Shown here: positions 21,091 through 32,256 of the stretch, piece by piece | Numbering within the stretch: position 1 is the stretch's first letter | How the letters are laid out: each line of letters opens with the position of its first letter | From: Chara braunii | Lineage: Eukaryota > Streptophyta > Charophyceae > Charales > Characeae | NCBI GenBank assembly: GCA_003427395.1 | Contig: BFEA01000466.1 | Location: 376,181-428,109 of the forward strand | DNA: 51,929 bases | Direction of reading: 5' to 3' | Translations under genes and position numbers: made by a program | Notes under the pieces: model-generated | What the model was told of the DNA's origin: nothing | Database searches by the model: none | What the model saw: only the letters and a program-made list of their open reading frames with translations

Positions 21091-21558
21091 GAGTGGCTGG
21101 CAGGGGGCAAGGTAGCAAACATACAGGCCTCCCATCTACGATGGAAGGACTGGCACAATTCAGAAGCCAGTTGGAGGAGGTCCCAGCCTACAGATGGACA
21201 AGGGTTACAACAGGTTATGTGAATCCTGTGGCAAAGGCGTGGTATAGTCAGGTTCTGTAATGGCAGCTGCCTCCATTGTCTAGCCCTCTCTTGCTCTCAC
21301 GATAAATACGACAGGTTTAGATAGCTCTGGACCTGTGAGGAAAGATAGATGTATGGCAAGCCGACAGTCAATCCTCCGCAATGCTGGAGCAATCAATGCT
21401 GTTCAGGGGTCCTTCGGCCAGATGGAAGGAAGCGTGAGGGTGCCTCGTATTGTAAATTCTGACTTGCCGGTGGAATAGGAACCGGACTGATGCTCCCCAG
21501 AATGGATATGGAGCCAGGCCCATAAGGACCTGTGGGAAAAAAAAAAGAAAAAAAAAAA
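20583..21558 (+). mobile_element. LINE-C, 5'-truncated insertion with perfect TSD
   Basis: A 976-bp insertion bounded by identical 16-bp repeats, with an A-rich tail at 21537-21558. It keeps only the last part of ORF2 and a 3' UTR ending in the ACTTGCCGGT…ACCGGACTGATGCTCC tail shared with LINE-E and LINE-G. The perfect duplication shows the true 5' truncation point and suggests a fairly recent insertion. Confidence 0.92.
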
Positions 21559-21574
21559 AGAACTCTAATCCACT
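21559..21574. repeat. Right target-site duplication of LINE-C
   Basis: AGAACTCTAATCCACT, identical to 20567-20582. Confidence 0.9.
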
Positions 21575-21584
21575 ATGAAGAGGC

Positions 21585-21665
21585 CGGTGCTTCAGTGGTT
21601 AGGGCCGCCTTACCAACACACATTGTGGTCTGAGGTTGGAGGTTCAAAACTCTGCAGCTCTGCGC
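21585..21665 (+). mobile_element. tRNA-derived SINE head (family 2)
   Basis: GTGCTTCAGTGGTTAGGGC resembles an A-box/D-arm, and GGAGGTTCAAAACTC a B-box about 45 bases later. The element may run on to about 21920, but its 3' end is not clear. Confidence 0.45.
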
Positions 21666-23373
21666 CGAAACAATGGTGGGCATTTACATAATGCACGGTC
21701 ACTTGCATATAAAACATCCTTGGGCTCATCCTTGGGCTGGCCTGATGCAGGTAAGCTACTGCCTGTGCACCACCCAAGGGCTCGTCCATGGTGTTGTATG
21801 TTGGGTCTAGACTATGACTGGTTTGCTTGCCGATCTTGGTCCATGTTTTTTTCTGATAATTGTGCAGTTGTTCCCTTGGTGTGCCGGACCCGCCGGGATG
21901 GCGGTCCGACAGGATGGAGACGAAGGGGTAGAGGAAGGAGGAAGTGGAGATGGAGCTGGAAGGGACAGCGCAGCTCCGACGCAGACTCAACACCGCACGT
22001 ACTCCAACAAGTGCAAAAATGATGAATGCCGAAAAACAGACAACAGCTGGGGTATACCCCCAGCGGACTGACTGACTGGATTGGACTGGCCTGGTACCGA
22101 CAGTGGTACCGGGCAGGACTGGAACAGCACACGGCCTGTGGGGTCAGGCCACGGCCTGGTCCCACAGGACGAACTGGCAAATAGCCAAATAGGCCCTGGC
22201 TGTAGGCCAAGGCAGATAGAGGCCCGCTGCACTATCCTCAAACCTGTAATGGATCGCAAGAGCCATAAACACGTTGTCCGCAAAAGCAGCGGAACTCGAA
22301 AGCTGATAAATCTAGGATGCAGAGCAAGCTCCATGCGGAGTCCATGTGATGCTGTGACGAACCACTTTCTGTAACCGCACGATCTTTTGCGCGAAGCTGT
22401 TTGGGGAAATGCGACGGGTCGAAGGGGTGAGCTGTGGGCAGACGGGTCGGACGAACAGATTATGTCCTCGTTTCTTTTTCGTTTTTTGCTGGGAATGTCG
22501 GATCGGTGTCGGGAAGATCTCGCGCCAATGGTTGGAGAACCATGCCTTAGCGAGCGCGAAGAATAACGGTATCATAGCTTTTTCTTTCTTGTTCTGTTGT
22601 GAGCACTGAGAATTTTTGGCTCGATCATTGCGCGAAAATATCGTTTTAAAATTTCAATTGGTGTCGAGCCACCACGGGCTCTCGGAATTGTTTTTCTTCG
22701 GAATTTTCCTTTGCAATTAGGACTTAAGATAGGAATTTAGGCACCTTCTGGATTTTGCTGCGCGGCGCTCCCTGCTTACGCACGCCTTGCCGCGACAAGA
22801 TTTGGGTTCTGATTTCTTTTTGCGCCTTAATATTGCACGTAACTGTAAAAGTTTTGGCGGGTGTGATTGCAACTGTAATCTTCTCATTCTTGATGTCTTT
22901 CCTGTTTTTCCCTCTTCCCGCCTTGTGCTCGCCCGCGCATGCACGCCTTCTTCCCTGACCTGATTGGTTCCTATGCTTGCATGACCGGATCGATGCGCGG
23001 AGAGTGGCTCAGTCCCCCGCGTCGCGACCCAGACATGCAGACGTAGGTACTTCCTCTCTTCTCCTTCTCATCACTTGGGGCTAATCCCGTATCCCTCGCG
23101 CAAGCATGCACGCTATAAATTCCGCAAGCGCAATTAATTATCTCTCTAAGAATTTCGAGGTTAGCGCGATAGCGCGATCAGGGTCGGCTAACGAGCAAGT
23201 TTGGAAGGTAAGTGAGTGTGAGAGTTGGGCGATCCGACGAGTTGGTGTCGGGTATGCGGGGTTGACGTGCGGGGCCGCGACAGACTGTGGCGCACGGGCG
23301 AACCTGGCTTGCATGCTTGAACCAAGCGGGATGCCAACTCTGCGTTGATACATGGCGATGGACTGTCGATATC
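21666..23373. other. Long unassigned, mostly single-copy region
   Basis: I see no repeat match within the window and no recognised protein. 22380-23340 looks intron- or UTR-like, with T-rich stretches and a TATAAATT at about 23115. It is the longest stretch without obvious mobile DNA and may be part of a gene. Confidence 0.3.

Positions 23374-23446
<73 letters not shown>
23374..23446. repeat. (GA)n microsatellite
   Basis: About 36 GA units. Confidence 0.95.
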
Positions 23447-23448
<2 letters not shown>

Positions 23449-25171
23449 TGTGTGGGTGTGGGATAAGGTTCTTTTTTTGTTATCTCCTTTTTCCCCTGTT
23501 CATCTGTACAATTTTGGATCCTTGTATGGCCGATTTTGTTATCACGACCCTCCTCTTTTGAACTTCGCTTGTACATCGTCTCGGATTTTCCTGTGATTTT
23601 TTGCGCTCTGTACTTGGGCTACATTCCTTGGTCATTACCCAAAACAGACCGGACATGTTTGCTGGTGATGCTGTCGGTGCTACGCCCTTTTTTTTTTTTT
23701 TTTTTTTTAACAAATCGCGTGGCGTCAGGTAGGAGTGATGATACGAGCATGCACTCCTACCAGACTTATCGGGGCTCCATTCTATTGGTGGGGAGCTGCA
23801 TCTGCTGGAAACCGGGTCCAGCGTCCCATGAGAAACAATGAAGGATCGAGGTACAGCGCAAACTGGGAACCGGGCACAGCGTCCCTTTTGACGAGTGCCA
23901 ATGGGAAATCTACATTTGAGTGTTGAGTCTTGTGCCTCTTCACCCTGAGAGGGCGCCAGATATACGTATCTTCCTAGCACTTAATCACACTTGTTCTTGA
24001 GAAAGGCTGACCCTAACATTCACAGACAATGCAAGGGATTTTCCAGATCATTCATACGCATACCACGACCTTGGAACTAAGCAAAGGTTCGAGAGAGGGA
24101 AGAGATCAGGGAAATTCGACAGAGGTCTTAAAGGTACAGTAGGATCAATGTTGCTCCAGTCATTGAAGGCCATGTTGTAGTTCCTTGAGATTTCCTCTTG
24201 GGCGTTCTCTTTTGTTCCTTCCCACTTCACCCATTCCAATCTCCCTCCCTGGTCCACTCCAAGCCAGTTCTGATTGAATGTTTTAATATGATGCAATACT
24301 TTTTTTTTCTAGTGACAAAAATTGTAATTTTTCCTTGAGGGACTCCCATTTGATAGTGATCTCTGTTTGGATCTGTTGTCTAATAGTGTCAGTGAATTCA
24401 GGGCCATTTAGGAGAGCACCTTCCATTTCGTGAGTACACCTTCGTAACCAGATCGCCCACATGACCGCTCGCCTTCCGATTGTGAATAGGTTCAGAGTGA
24501 AAGCATCTTCCTGGTTCGGATTCAAGGATTCCAGGAGGAGGGCCTTCCAATTCCAGGGCCAAGGGAGGGATGCTCCTAACTGGCTCCAAATCCTATCCCA
24601 CCACCGCCATAGCCAAACTGAGCCTGTACATTGCAAGAAAATGTGTTCTAAAGTTTCCGGTATGAGTTTGGATGGGAAGGCTGATTTGCATAGCTTACAC
24701 CACGGAAGGGCTATTCCTTTTTGTTCCAACGATGTTCTATCGATGATCCAATCGTTTGTAGGGAGACAACGATGGGCAATTTGCCATTGTAGCGACGCTA
24801 CTTTAACCTGAATTTAATAGAGTGGAACCACTTAATAGAGTGCAATTCTTCTTTACTTACGTTTAGATGCCGCATCCAACGATCTTCTATTTTGTCTTTT
24901 AGGTTTATCTTAGGACGAAGCATCCTATCGGTAGACTTCAATGACAGCGTGTAAAGTGTCCTTACGTAAGAGCGCCCTGTACCATTTGAGGAGGACCAGA
25001 TCCAACAGACGGGATCTAAAGGGAGATGAGAGATGGGTGTGTCTGGTTTAAAAGCAAGCCAACTTTTCTTAATCATAAGGACCCTGATCCTGAAAACTTT
25101 ATTTGCTTTGATCCACCCCGTGTGCTCTTGTGATCTTGCCTTGAGGAAAACATCCTCCCCTAGATATAAGA

Positions 25172-25743
25172 ATATCCCCTGTGTTGCGGACTTCAACCAT
25201 TGTTTCATAGACTGCGTAAAGGCGAAACAGCTCTGGCAGGACATAACAACAACTTGGAACAAACATTCCAAGAGTACAATTGCAATTAACCCCGCGACAC
25301 TATTCCTAGACAAAGAACAACCCCCCCCTCTTAAAGGCTTTGAACTCTTCCTCTTCGCTCTAATTAGGAAAGGTACTCTTTGGGCAATTTGGAAAAAGAG
25401 ATGTGCAGCTAACTTCAATGACACCAGCGACAACTCTGAAAACCCCCTCATCACCATCAATCAAATAATCGAACCAGAGTTACAGACCATCTGGAGCAAA
25501 ACAAAAAAACAACTTCAGGAAACACCCGATAAAAAGATGGAAATAATCAAGAAATTCAAGTCCTCCAGACTAGGCAATGGAAAGCTCGGCACAATCGTGG
25601 GAGATAGGCTAGTTCTCAAGGACTGGCTAGTCATACCAACACAAGGCAATCAGGCACAGCCTGCCTCCCAAATGATAACTGCGATTCCAGTACCGGTCGA
25701 ATCCAATGCATTGCCAGACGATGGAACAGACCAGAGAATCTGA
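25172..25743 (+). pseudogene. LINE-E ORF2 C-terminus
   Basis: Reads DFNHCFIDCVKAKQLWQDI (zf-RVT second half, about 25187), FALIRKGTLWAIWKKRCAA and a Lys-rich C-terminus ending at 25743. Frame upstream of about 25172 belongs to LINE-D read on the wrong strand. Confidence 0.8.
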
Positions 25744-26742
25744 GCCCAAAAGGGAATAAAAAAGGGAATAGAAAGGCCAACACAACAAATAACAACAAAC
25801 CGTCTCCCAAAAATCGGTTATGCATAGTAGTAATACTAATCCACCCATCATTCCCTACACCCCAACTTACACAGTCCCTCTACCAACCTTACAAGGTCCA
25901 GTTACCCCCTTTACTACATCCCCCTCACCAATGAACCCCCCCCCACACCTCCCTACCCCCCACCACCTCACCCTTCACACACTACCCTCACACTGACCAA
26001 CTACAGCATAGGAGCCAAGCAAAGCCTACAGAGCATCAATTATTAGTTCGGCACCAGCAACTATACAGAACTTCAGCCCATGAGCGGAATTTAGAACAAA
26101 AATACAGGGCCTAAGCCTACGGCTATTACGGACNANGGACTACAGGACTTAACTTCTANCAAANCTCACAGATAAGAATTGCTCTAGTNGTCCCAGCGAT
26201 CCACGCAAACCNGACANCTAAGCAACTGAGAGGGTCAGGCCAGAGGCAGCTCAGCAGCCAGTCAACAAGTAGAGCATAGCAGGATAGCATAACAAGGAGG
26301 TACCACAATGCTAGAGTACTTCAATCAGGCTACCGTAGGCAGGGGGGAGAGACAGTACATCCGTCACTTGTGAGGGAATCCATCAGTCCTTCACGCCATA
26401 AGACTGCCAGTGACAGGCTGCAAACAAGGAGACATCTAGCGAGGGTTTAGGGTTTTAGCGCCAACTACAGAACAAGAGCAGAACCTCAATAGTATAGGCT
26501 AACTTAGGCAGGGGTGAAGGGAGGTACATCCTTCCGCCAGGAAGTAATCAATGCCATCCTTCGGGCCTCCACACCATGAGGGGGAGGAGCGTGCGTGTAC
26601 ACAAATTGTAATCCTTTCTGACTTGCCGGTGGAATAAGAACCGGACTGATGCTCCCCAGAATGGAAAAGGAGCCGGAACCATAAGGTTCTGTTTTCTTTG
26701 AAAAAAAAAAATAATAAAAAAATAATAATAAAAAAAAAATTA
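25172..26742 (+). mobile_element. LINE-E nested in LINE-D
   Basis: A plus-strand, 5'-truncated LINE beginning inside its zinc finger and ending in an A-rich tail at 26701-26742. The 3' UTR shares the TACATCCTTCC…AGGAAGTAATCAATGCC module and the CTTGCCGGT…ACCGG hairpin with LINE-G. It contains several Ns (26134-26219). LINE-D sequence resumes on both sides in the opposite orientation. Confidence 0.8.
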
Positions 26743-27825
26743 CATTTTCCACTATCCTCTGTTGATTGATGATGGATACCCAGTCATTTGGAATAAGCTT
26801 CGATCTATTTCTCAAGATTCTGACCCAGTCCAGGGGAATTATATCAATCTCTCCTGGAGGGTCGACATATTAATCCAGACCCTGTTCTCAACGTTCCAGA
26901 CGTCTCTAATGCGTGTGACTCCTTTCTTAATCCATCCTTTCCATGGTGAGTCCGAACAGTTGAGGGTGCACCCTTGAGAATCCCTGATAAATGTATTGTT
27001 AAACAATGGTTGTTGGCAAACCTCTTCCCATCTCTCAGGAGCTATCTTGTCTGGGAGAGGCAGTTTCCTTCAATTTTTAATCAAGTTGATCCAAAATGGG
27101 TCCCTGGCAATATCTCTCCTGGCTGGTTCTAATGTGGTGCTCCTCGGAAGCGACCAGGAGCGGTTTTCCAACCACATGAGTGGATCCACCTCCTCTGAAG
27201 TGGGTGGAGCTAGTCTTCTGATTTGCTCACCTGCCAGCTTACTCCAAGGGATTTGGGGATCGAATAAGAGGCGTTTTAACCATTGATGAGACATGGCCAT
27301 AGCCTGGGTAGTGGGGTCTATGATGCCTAGGCTACCTCTGGCTTTGGGCTGGATTATAGAAAGTCATGCCACCCTACTAATGACATTTTCACATTCGTGA
27401 TTTCCTCGCCAGAGGAAGGCAACCAATTGTCATTAAAAAACCTTAATGGTTGTTTTGTCCAAGGGCCAGATCGCTGATTTATACCAGATTGAGGCCACCA
27501 TGGGCCAAATCGTTGATTTATACCAGATTGAGGCCAATACCACATTGTTAATGGCTAATGTCCTGCCCAGTAACGAGGTATGTTTGTCCCTCCATAGCTC
27601 CAATTTTGAATATGCTTGTTGTAAGATCCCACCATTGTTAGCTAAGGGTTTGCTAAGTGCTGAGAGAGAGATCCATAGGACTCTGATAGGTGTTTTAGGA
27701 GGAAGTCATTTGATCAGTGGTCGTTTTGGAGGCCTTACTCCTTGATAATGAATCCACCATCCCGACATTTTATTCCCCCAATTTACCTTCATATCTGAGA
27801 GCCCCTGATGCTATCTAAGGTCAGT

Positions 27826-28155
27826 TTATTTCATGCCATACCAGGTTTAGTAAGTAGTTTGACTATCCATTTAACTTGCAAGGCTTTGGTTTCCTGTTTG
27901 GGGTCTATGATACCAAGACCTCCTCTGTTTGGTTTCCTTGCGATGTAATGCCAGACTATCTTTGGTATACAGTTCTCTTTGTCGGGGTCTCCTGACCACA
28001 AATATGCTCTTGCTTTGCAGTTAAGTTCCTTGATTGTATGGTCCGGAACTGTCCAGATTGACGCTATGTACCACATCATTGAAAAAATAGATGTGTTGAT
28101 GGTAAGTGCTCGCCCCATCAATGAAGTGAACGTGCTACCCCATCTGCCTAGTTTG
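27826..28155 (-). pseudogene. LINE-F ORF2 fragment
   Basis: Encodes GRALTINTSIFSMMWYIA, ARAYLWSGDPDKENCIPKIVW and RGGLGIIDPKQETKALQVKW, the same thumb/connector block as LINE-A and LINE-G. It abuts the 5' end of LINE-D in the same orientation. Confidence 0.75.
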
Positions 28156-28648
28156 TTACTTTGTTCAACGAGTATATATCAACCAGGGGCATCGATCCCC
28201 CTATCAACTAGGCTATCGATTAGGCTATCTACTAGGCTATCAAAAGAAAAAAAAAAAAAAAAAAGGGAGGGGGGAATTAGTGGCACGAATGCAGATTTAG
28301 TGGCGACTTTCTTTTCCCTGTTTCAAGAAATGCTAAAGTTACCTATTACAAACGCTGGGTGTGACCAAGGAGCAGTTGCCCCAAAAAGAAAAACAAAACG
28401 AAAAAAAAAAAAATCCAAGAAAAACCTATGTTATGCAAAAAGATAAATTGAACAACAAAATTTAGGATCTGCAAGAAGACCTATTAGATCCGTATATCTG
28501 CCCGAGAGTTTGCATTCTCTCAACGAAGAGGAAAGATCTCCGCGGATCTTATCCAGAGGAAGGTTCTTGTTCGTCTGCAAAATCTGACTGACCCTCTTCG
28601 CTTCTTGTAAGGGTTGGTTTCCCTCCTCAGCTACCATAGGGCTTGCCA
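28156..28648. other. Unassigned sequence with A-rich tracts
   Basis: CTATCGATTAGGCTATCTACT repeats at 28200-28240 are followed by an A-run (28244-28264). The minus-strand frame at 28679-28431 matches nothing I know. Confidence 0.3.
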
Positions 28649-28698
28649 AATTAATATATATATATATATATATCGTCACAATATATATATATATATAG
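28649..28698. repeat. (TA)n tracts
   Basis: Two TA runs separated by TCGTCACAA. Confidence 0.9.
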
Positions 28699-28772
28699 TG
28701 GTGAGTGATAGTCTACTTTGATTTTGGTTAAGGTAGATTATCATTTACAGTGTAATCAGTGAGGGGATTCTG

Positions 28773-28868
28773 CAGACTGTTGAGGGTTCAGCCTCCTGAT
28801 GAGTCGGTGAAACTCCGACGANGGTTCAGCCTCCTGATGAGTCGGTGAAACTCCGACGAAACAGTTTG
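28773..28868 (+). ncRNA. Hammerhead ribozyme, type III fold (with internal assembly duplication)
   Basis: All core elements are present. Stem III pairs CAGACTGT (28773-28780) with ACAGTTTG (28861-28868). The cleavage triplet is GTT (28779-28781). Stem I GAGG/CCTC (28782-28785 and 28792-28795) closes on a 6-base loop. CTGATGA is at 28796-28802. Stem II GTCGG/CCGAC closes on TGAAACT. GAAA ends at 28861. A second copy of stem I loop to stem II begins right after an N at 28822. Removing that duplicated stretch gives one continuous hammerhead, so the duplication is probably an unmerged assembly overlap. Predicted self-cleavage would be after 28781. The host element could be a retrozyme or Penelope-like element; no protein domain decides. 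Confidence 0.8.
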
Positions 28869-28943
28869 TTACAGCCCCTCGTTTGTTGTCCTCTTCTCCC
28901 TCTCTGCCTACGGTTTACCGGGCAGTTCTATTTGACGATATAA
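28861..28943 (+). mobile_element. Hammerhead-linked element end
   Basis: The ~83 bases after the hammerhead, from ACAGTTTGTTACAGCC to TTCTATTTGACGATAT, recur almost unchanged on the minus strand at 44031-44117. Both copies end at (TA)n tracts. Confidence 0.8.
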
Positions 28944-28944
28944 C

Positions 28945-28948
<4 letters not shown>

Positions 28949-28981
<33 letters not shown>

Positions 28982-29002
28982 TCAAATAGAATATATATAT
29001 AT
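28949..29002. repeat. (AT)n tract between inverted arms
   Basis: The AT-run is bracketed by TTCTATTTGACGATATA (28926-28942) and its reverse complement TATCGTCAAATAGAA (28977-28991). Confidence 0.85.
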
Positions 29003-29260
29003 ATTTGGCTTGCTTGTGCAAGTGTGCACGTGGTCTCATACCACTCTGGTAACCCTAGCTTTTTTTCTCGAATTTGGTTGGGATTTATTTTATTATTTAT
29101 TTTATTTTATTCAGTGTCAGGAATCGGGCCTGGAGTCCCTTACGAAAAGTTTCGCGGTCCTGTTTAAGCGCGAGACATCACCGGTCAAGCCCAAAAACTG
29201 GACCGCAACACACCACAAATCCCATGCACAAAAAAAAACCACCGAAGGACGGAAATCAAC

Positions 29261-29264
<4 letters not shown>

Positions 29265-29316
<52 letters not shown>
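29265..29316. repeat. (CT)n microsatellite
   Basis: About 26 CT units. A shorter tract lies at 29443-29464. Confidence 0.95.
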
Positions 29317-29319
<3 letters not shown>

Positions 29320-29464
29320 CCAACCTAAACACGAACAGTGCAACAAAAGGAATTCTAATTCGCTAAAAAACAAAACAAAGCGAAAAAGAGCGTCCAAAAT
29401 AAAAAGAAAATCTACCAGGAAACTATTTACCCTAACCCAGTGTTCTCTCTCTCTCTCTCTCTCT

Positions 29465-30871
29465 TTTGGACAAAACATTGAGCTAATGAGAGGGCACAAT
29501 GAATAATCCGTCAGAACACCAAAGATCCGGAAAACGAAATTGACATCATGCCCGAAGTAGGAGCATTAGCGACAGCAGAGAATCCTGTTCGCAGCTTGAA
29601 GCCAGTTGTCATCTACCGCGGGCGATAGCGGTCATGGTGAAAAATCCGTTGTCTCTCCCTGAAGTCGACGTTTTATCGATGCCCTATCCTCCTCCGTCTC
29701 CAGCACATCATCCCCATAGAGTCCCATCTGCTCCTCCCAAGTCTGCTGCAGGCTGCTCCTGATAACCAAGAGCAGGATAATCCCACAGCGCCTCCGTATC
29801 AAAGACCGAGGGGCAATGCCCCCGATTGGTATCATCAGGTATGTTGCCGCGCCTAGATTTCGCCAGTCAATCGCTCACACATCAACGCCCTTCCCTCCAC
29901 AACCAAACTGGATTGCTGACGGATAGTCAACTGGAACCGGGGATGGTCAGAGACCGGTCAGAGTCCCAGCAACGTGCTCTCACTAACGCCCCAGCAATCT
30001 TCCCCGCAACGCCATAGCCGCCCCGACGTCAAGTTTTAGCGACGAAGGTCAACAGTTGTCGTCAGCCCTAACTAACGCGAGCCCCCAACGCCCAGACGTG
30101 ACCAGGAGCATCGCGTTAGCGCTGTGTTACCACAGTGCTAACGCGCCAGCTCCACTAAACTGAACATCCAAGGATTGACGTTTGGTTGGGAATTTCGACA
30201 AGACCCTCAGGCAAATTGCAATTTTGTACGACATAACTTTTTCCTGTTTTTTTTTTTCAATTAAAAAAAAAATAGAAACTCTAGAAAGAAAAGAAAACAG
30301 AGAGCCTCTGCCATTAAAAAAACACTGCTATTCTCATTTTCATTTTTGTTTTTCTCGAATTTAGTTGCAAATTTCGCCAAGACCCTCAAGCAAAAGTCGT
30401 TTGTATTCCAATGTTGTACAACAAACCTTTTTAAAATTTAAACTGTATTTTTATTTTCATTTTTGAAAAGTATAAACACTAAAAAACATCAGAACACTGA
30501 ATGTCTCAGAGACCGCACAACTTGAATGCAATATATGTACGTACGTGCGTTGCATTCAAACGTACCCTCTATACAGAGATTCTGCAAACCTGTTTTCAGC
30601 GGTAAGTTGAATAGATCGTACGTACGTTCTTTTCGGGTTAAGAAGGTAGTGAACAGAAGGAGTGGTCTCATGTAACTTTCTACTATTTCTCTACCAACTA
30701 CTTAAAGTCAAAAGTCAGTTGGTCTCGTGTAATGTTCTCACGGGACCGGTTATGGGTTGCCTGCGTCCAGATGGTGACCTTGGCCATTCGGTGGCTGGGT
30801 TGATTGGGTCCTTCTGTGGGTCAGGGGAGAGAAACGACTGACCAGCCAGTTCCCCTGAGAGGAGCCAATGG
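29465..30871. other. Unassigned sequence with a short palindrome
   Basis: No gene is recognised. GCGTTAGCGCTGTG (30112-30125) can pair with CACAGTGCTAACGC (30130-30143), a 14-bp imperfect hairpin. Confidence 0.3.
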
Positions 30872-31100
30872 AAAGGTTGGGCCCAGCTACTTGATAGGTG
30901 CCGACGAAAAATTTGTGTTGTTTCTCTCCATTTTGTTGCATTCGCCGTCGGATTCGCGATGAGAGGAAAAAAAAAAGAAACATGCCAAAGGTTTGGCCCA
31001 GCTACTTGATAGGTGCCGGTGAAAAGTTTGTGTTGTGTCTCTCCATTTTGTTGTCGTTGCATTCATGATGAGAGGGAAAAAAAGAAACATGCCAAGCAGC
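30872..31100. repeat. Tandem duplication, ~115-bp unit
   Basis: Two copies share CCCAGCTACTTGATAGGTGC, TCTCTCCATTTTGTTG, GATGAGAGG followed by an A-run, and AAACATGCCAA. Confidence 0.85.
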
Positions 31101-31674
31101 ACGGGGGGTTAATTGTGTGTGTGCATGTGTGTGTGTCTGCACAGCTACCCTGGCCTACCCACGGTGGGCAGCAAAACAGAATGCCGTGTTTTCCCACTAA
31201 ACAGGTCATCCCAAAACCAAGCGTTCTAGATATGGTAATCGAAAAAAAGATCACTATCGAACCTGAAGAACTAGCGACCATATGCAAGCAGAGAACCATG
31301 AAGAGAACTAACTCAGGAATCAGACATCATGGCAATAAGGCAGGAGAGCAAATGGCAAAGAGCGGCAAGGCAGGGAAACAACTAGGGATTGGACGACAGG
31401 CAGCAGCAGGGCAAACAGGCTGGAGGGCACGGGGGAGGTGGGTGGGCGGAACAAGCGAAACAGGGCAACAAACCAAAAAGACAACAACACAAGACAACCG
31501 ACAAAGCACAGAACGGCAGACAGCAGCAAAGGACAAAGGTTGGAGGGCACGGGGGAGGCAGGAGGGCAGAAGACACACAAGTATGCAAGACAGGCAAACC
31601 CAGAGAAAAGCAAAGACTGAAAAAAGAAAAAAACGAAAGGCTGAAAAAAAATAAAAACTGATAATGAGGCCCAA
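31101..31674. repeat. Purine-rich region with ~110-bp internal repeat
   Basis: GGCAGCAGCAGG and GGAGGGCACGGGGGAGG recur (about 31400 and 31520). The plus-strand open frame is Arg/Lys/Gln-rich low complexity and ends in A-rich sequence. I do not regard it as a gene. Confidence 0.5.
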
Positions 31675-31951
31675 GCGGGCTAGCTCAGTTGGTTGAGCAC
31701 CTAAGTGGCCCTCAGGAGGTCATAGGTTCGATTCCCGACGTCGTCCTTTCCACGGCCTCCTGGGGGTATACTTCTGGTTTTCGCCAGCGGAGATTGTCAG
31801 CTTTGGGCCTCCTGGCTGGTCAGGGAACGTTGTTCCGGCCTATGCCAGGTGTTAGCAGCCTGGGTACTGCTCCCCGCACTGAGCAGAGGGTGGTAGACAT
31901 AGACCCATAACTGTAGGATAGCTTAGCTTAGGCGAGGATATTAAAAAAAAG
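31675..31951 (+). mobile_element. tRNA-derived SINE, apparently full length
   Basis: The head has an A-box TAGCTCAGTTGG (31681-31692) and a B-box GGTTCGATTCC (31725-31735), correctly spaced for pol III transcription. A ~200-bp body follows, then an A-run (31942-31949). The 5' end resembles a tRNA D-arm, but the anticodon and acceptor arms do not close, so it is not a working tRNA. Confidence 0.75.
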
Positions 31952-32214
31952 CAGTTTTTGTCTCCTATTATTGGGCATACAGTTATGTTGTTTGCTACTT
32001 TCCCTAGTCCATAGTCTCTTGCCCTGCTATCTGCGCTTGGGGTGTCTGGTGCCTGGTGGTCTCGGGTTGTGGTGCTGGGTTGCCTTGGGTGGATAGGTCG
32101 CACGCTGAGATGAGCAGGCAGGCAAAAAGTAGGTAGAGTAAGGAAGGTCAGACATTGAGAGAAGAAAATAGGGTAACTAAACACAGCTGTCTCCCATACG
32201 CGGAGAAGAGCTTT

Positions 32215-32256
32215 TTTCGTCGGAGTTTCACCGACTCATCAGGAGGCTGAACCCTC
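32215..32256 (-). ncRNA. Hammerhead ribozyme core, stem III lost
   Basis: The minus strand reads stem I GAGG-GTTCAG-CCTC, CTGATGA (32242-32236), stem II GTCGG/CCGAC with loop TGAAACT, then GAAA. The flanks (ATTGCC before, AAAGC after) do not pair, and the base at the conserved U of the cleavage triplet is C. It is likely inactive in this form. Confidence 0.7.

Larger units (their letters stand above)
23692..27825 (-). mobile_element. LINE-D, interrupted by LINE-E
   Basis: On the minus strand it runs from about 27825 to a poly(A) tail (T-run 23692-23709 on the plus strand). Its 3' UTR has the same GCTGGA/TCCAGC hairpin (23814-23838), a degenerate second copy near 23866-23886, and the CCACCAATAGA end of LINE-B. 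The coding region is split at about 25172-26742 by a plus-strand LINE. Confidence 0.8.
24048..27825 (-). pseudogene. LINE-D ORF2 C-terminal region, split and decayed
   Basis: From the 5' side: GRTLAINNVVLASIWYK-like sequence at about 27530, then MAMSHQWLKRLLFDPQIPWS (27300) and VDPLMWLENRSWSLPRS, both aligning with LINE-B. The LINE-E insertion follows. The frame resumes with ISHLPLDPVCWIW (about 25030) and MLRPKINLKDKIEDRWMRHL. The zf-RVT finger (WCKLC…EHIFLQC, about 24700-24625) and RRAVMWAIWLRRCTHEMEG follow, then NQNWLGVDQGGRLEWVKW at the C-terminus. Stops and frame changes make it dead. Confidence 0.8.

Noticed and set aside
28431-28679. Short minus-strand frame near the hammerhead as a Penelope or retrozyme protein
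   Set aside because: No GIY-YIG or RT motif and part of the frame is (TA)n; it cannot be assigned.
31013-31654. 213-codon Arg/Gln/Lys-rich frame
   Set aside because: Low-complexity purine-rich sequence with an internal DNA repeat, ending in A-rich sequence next to a SINE; no domain.
31675-31750. Functional tRNA gene with good A and B boxes
   Set aside because: Anticodon and acceptor arms do not close, and a ~200-bp body with poly(A) follows, so a SINE is the better call.
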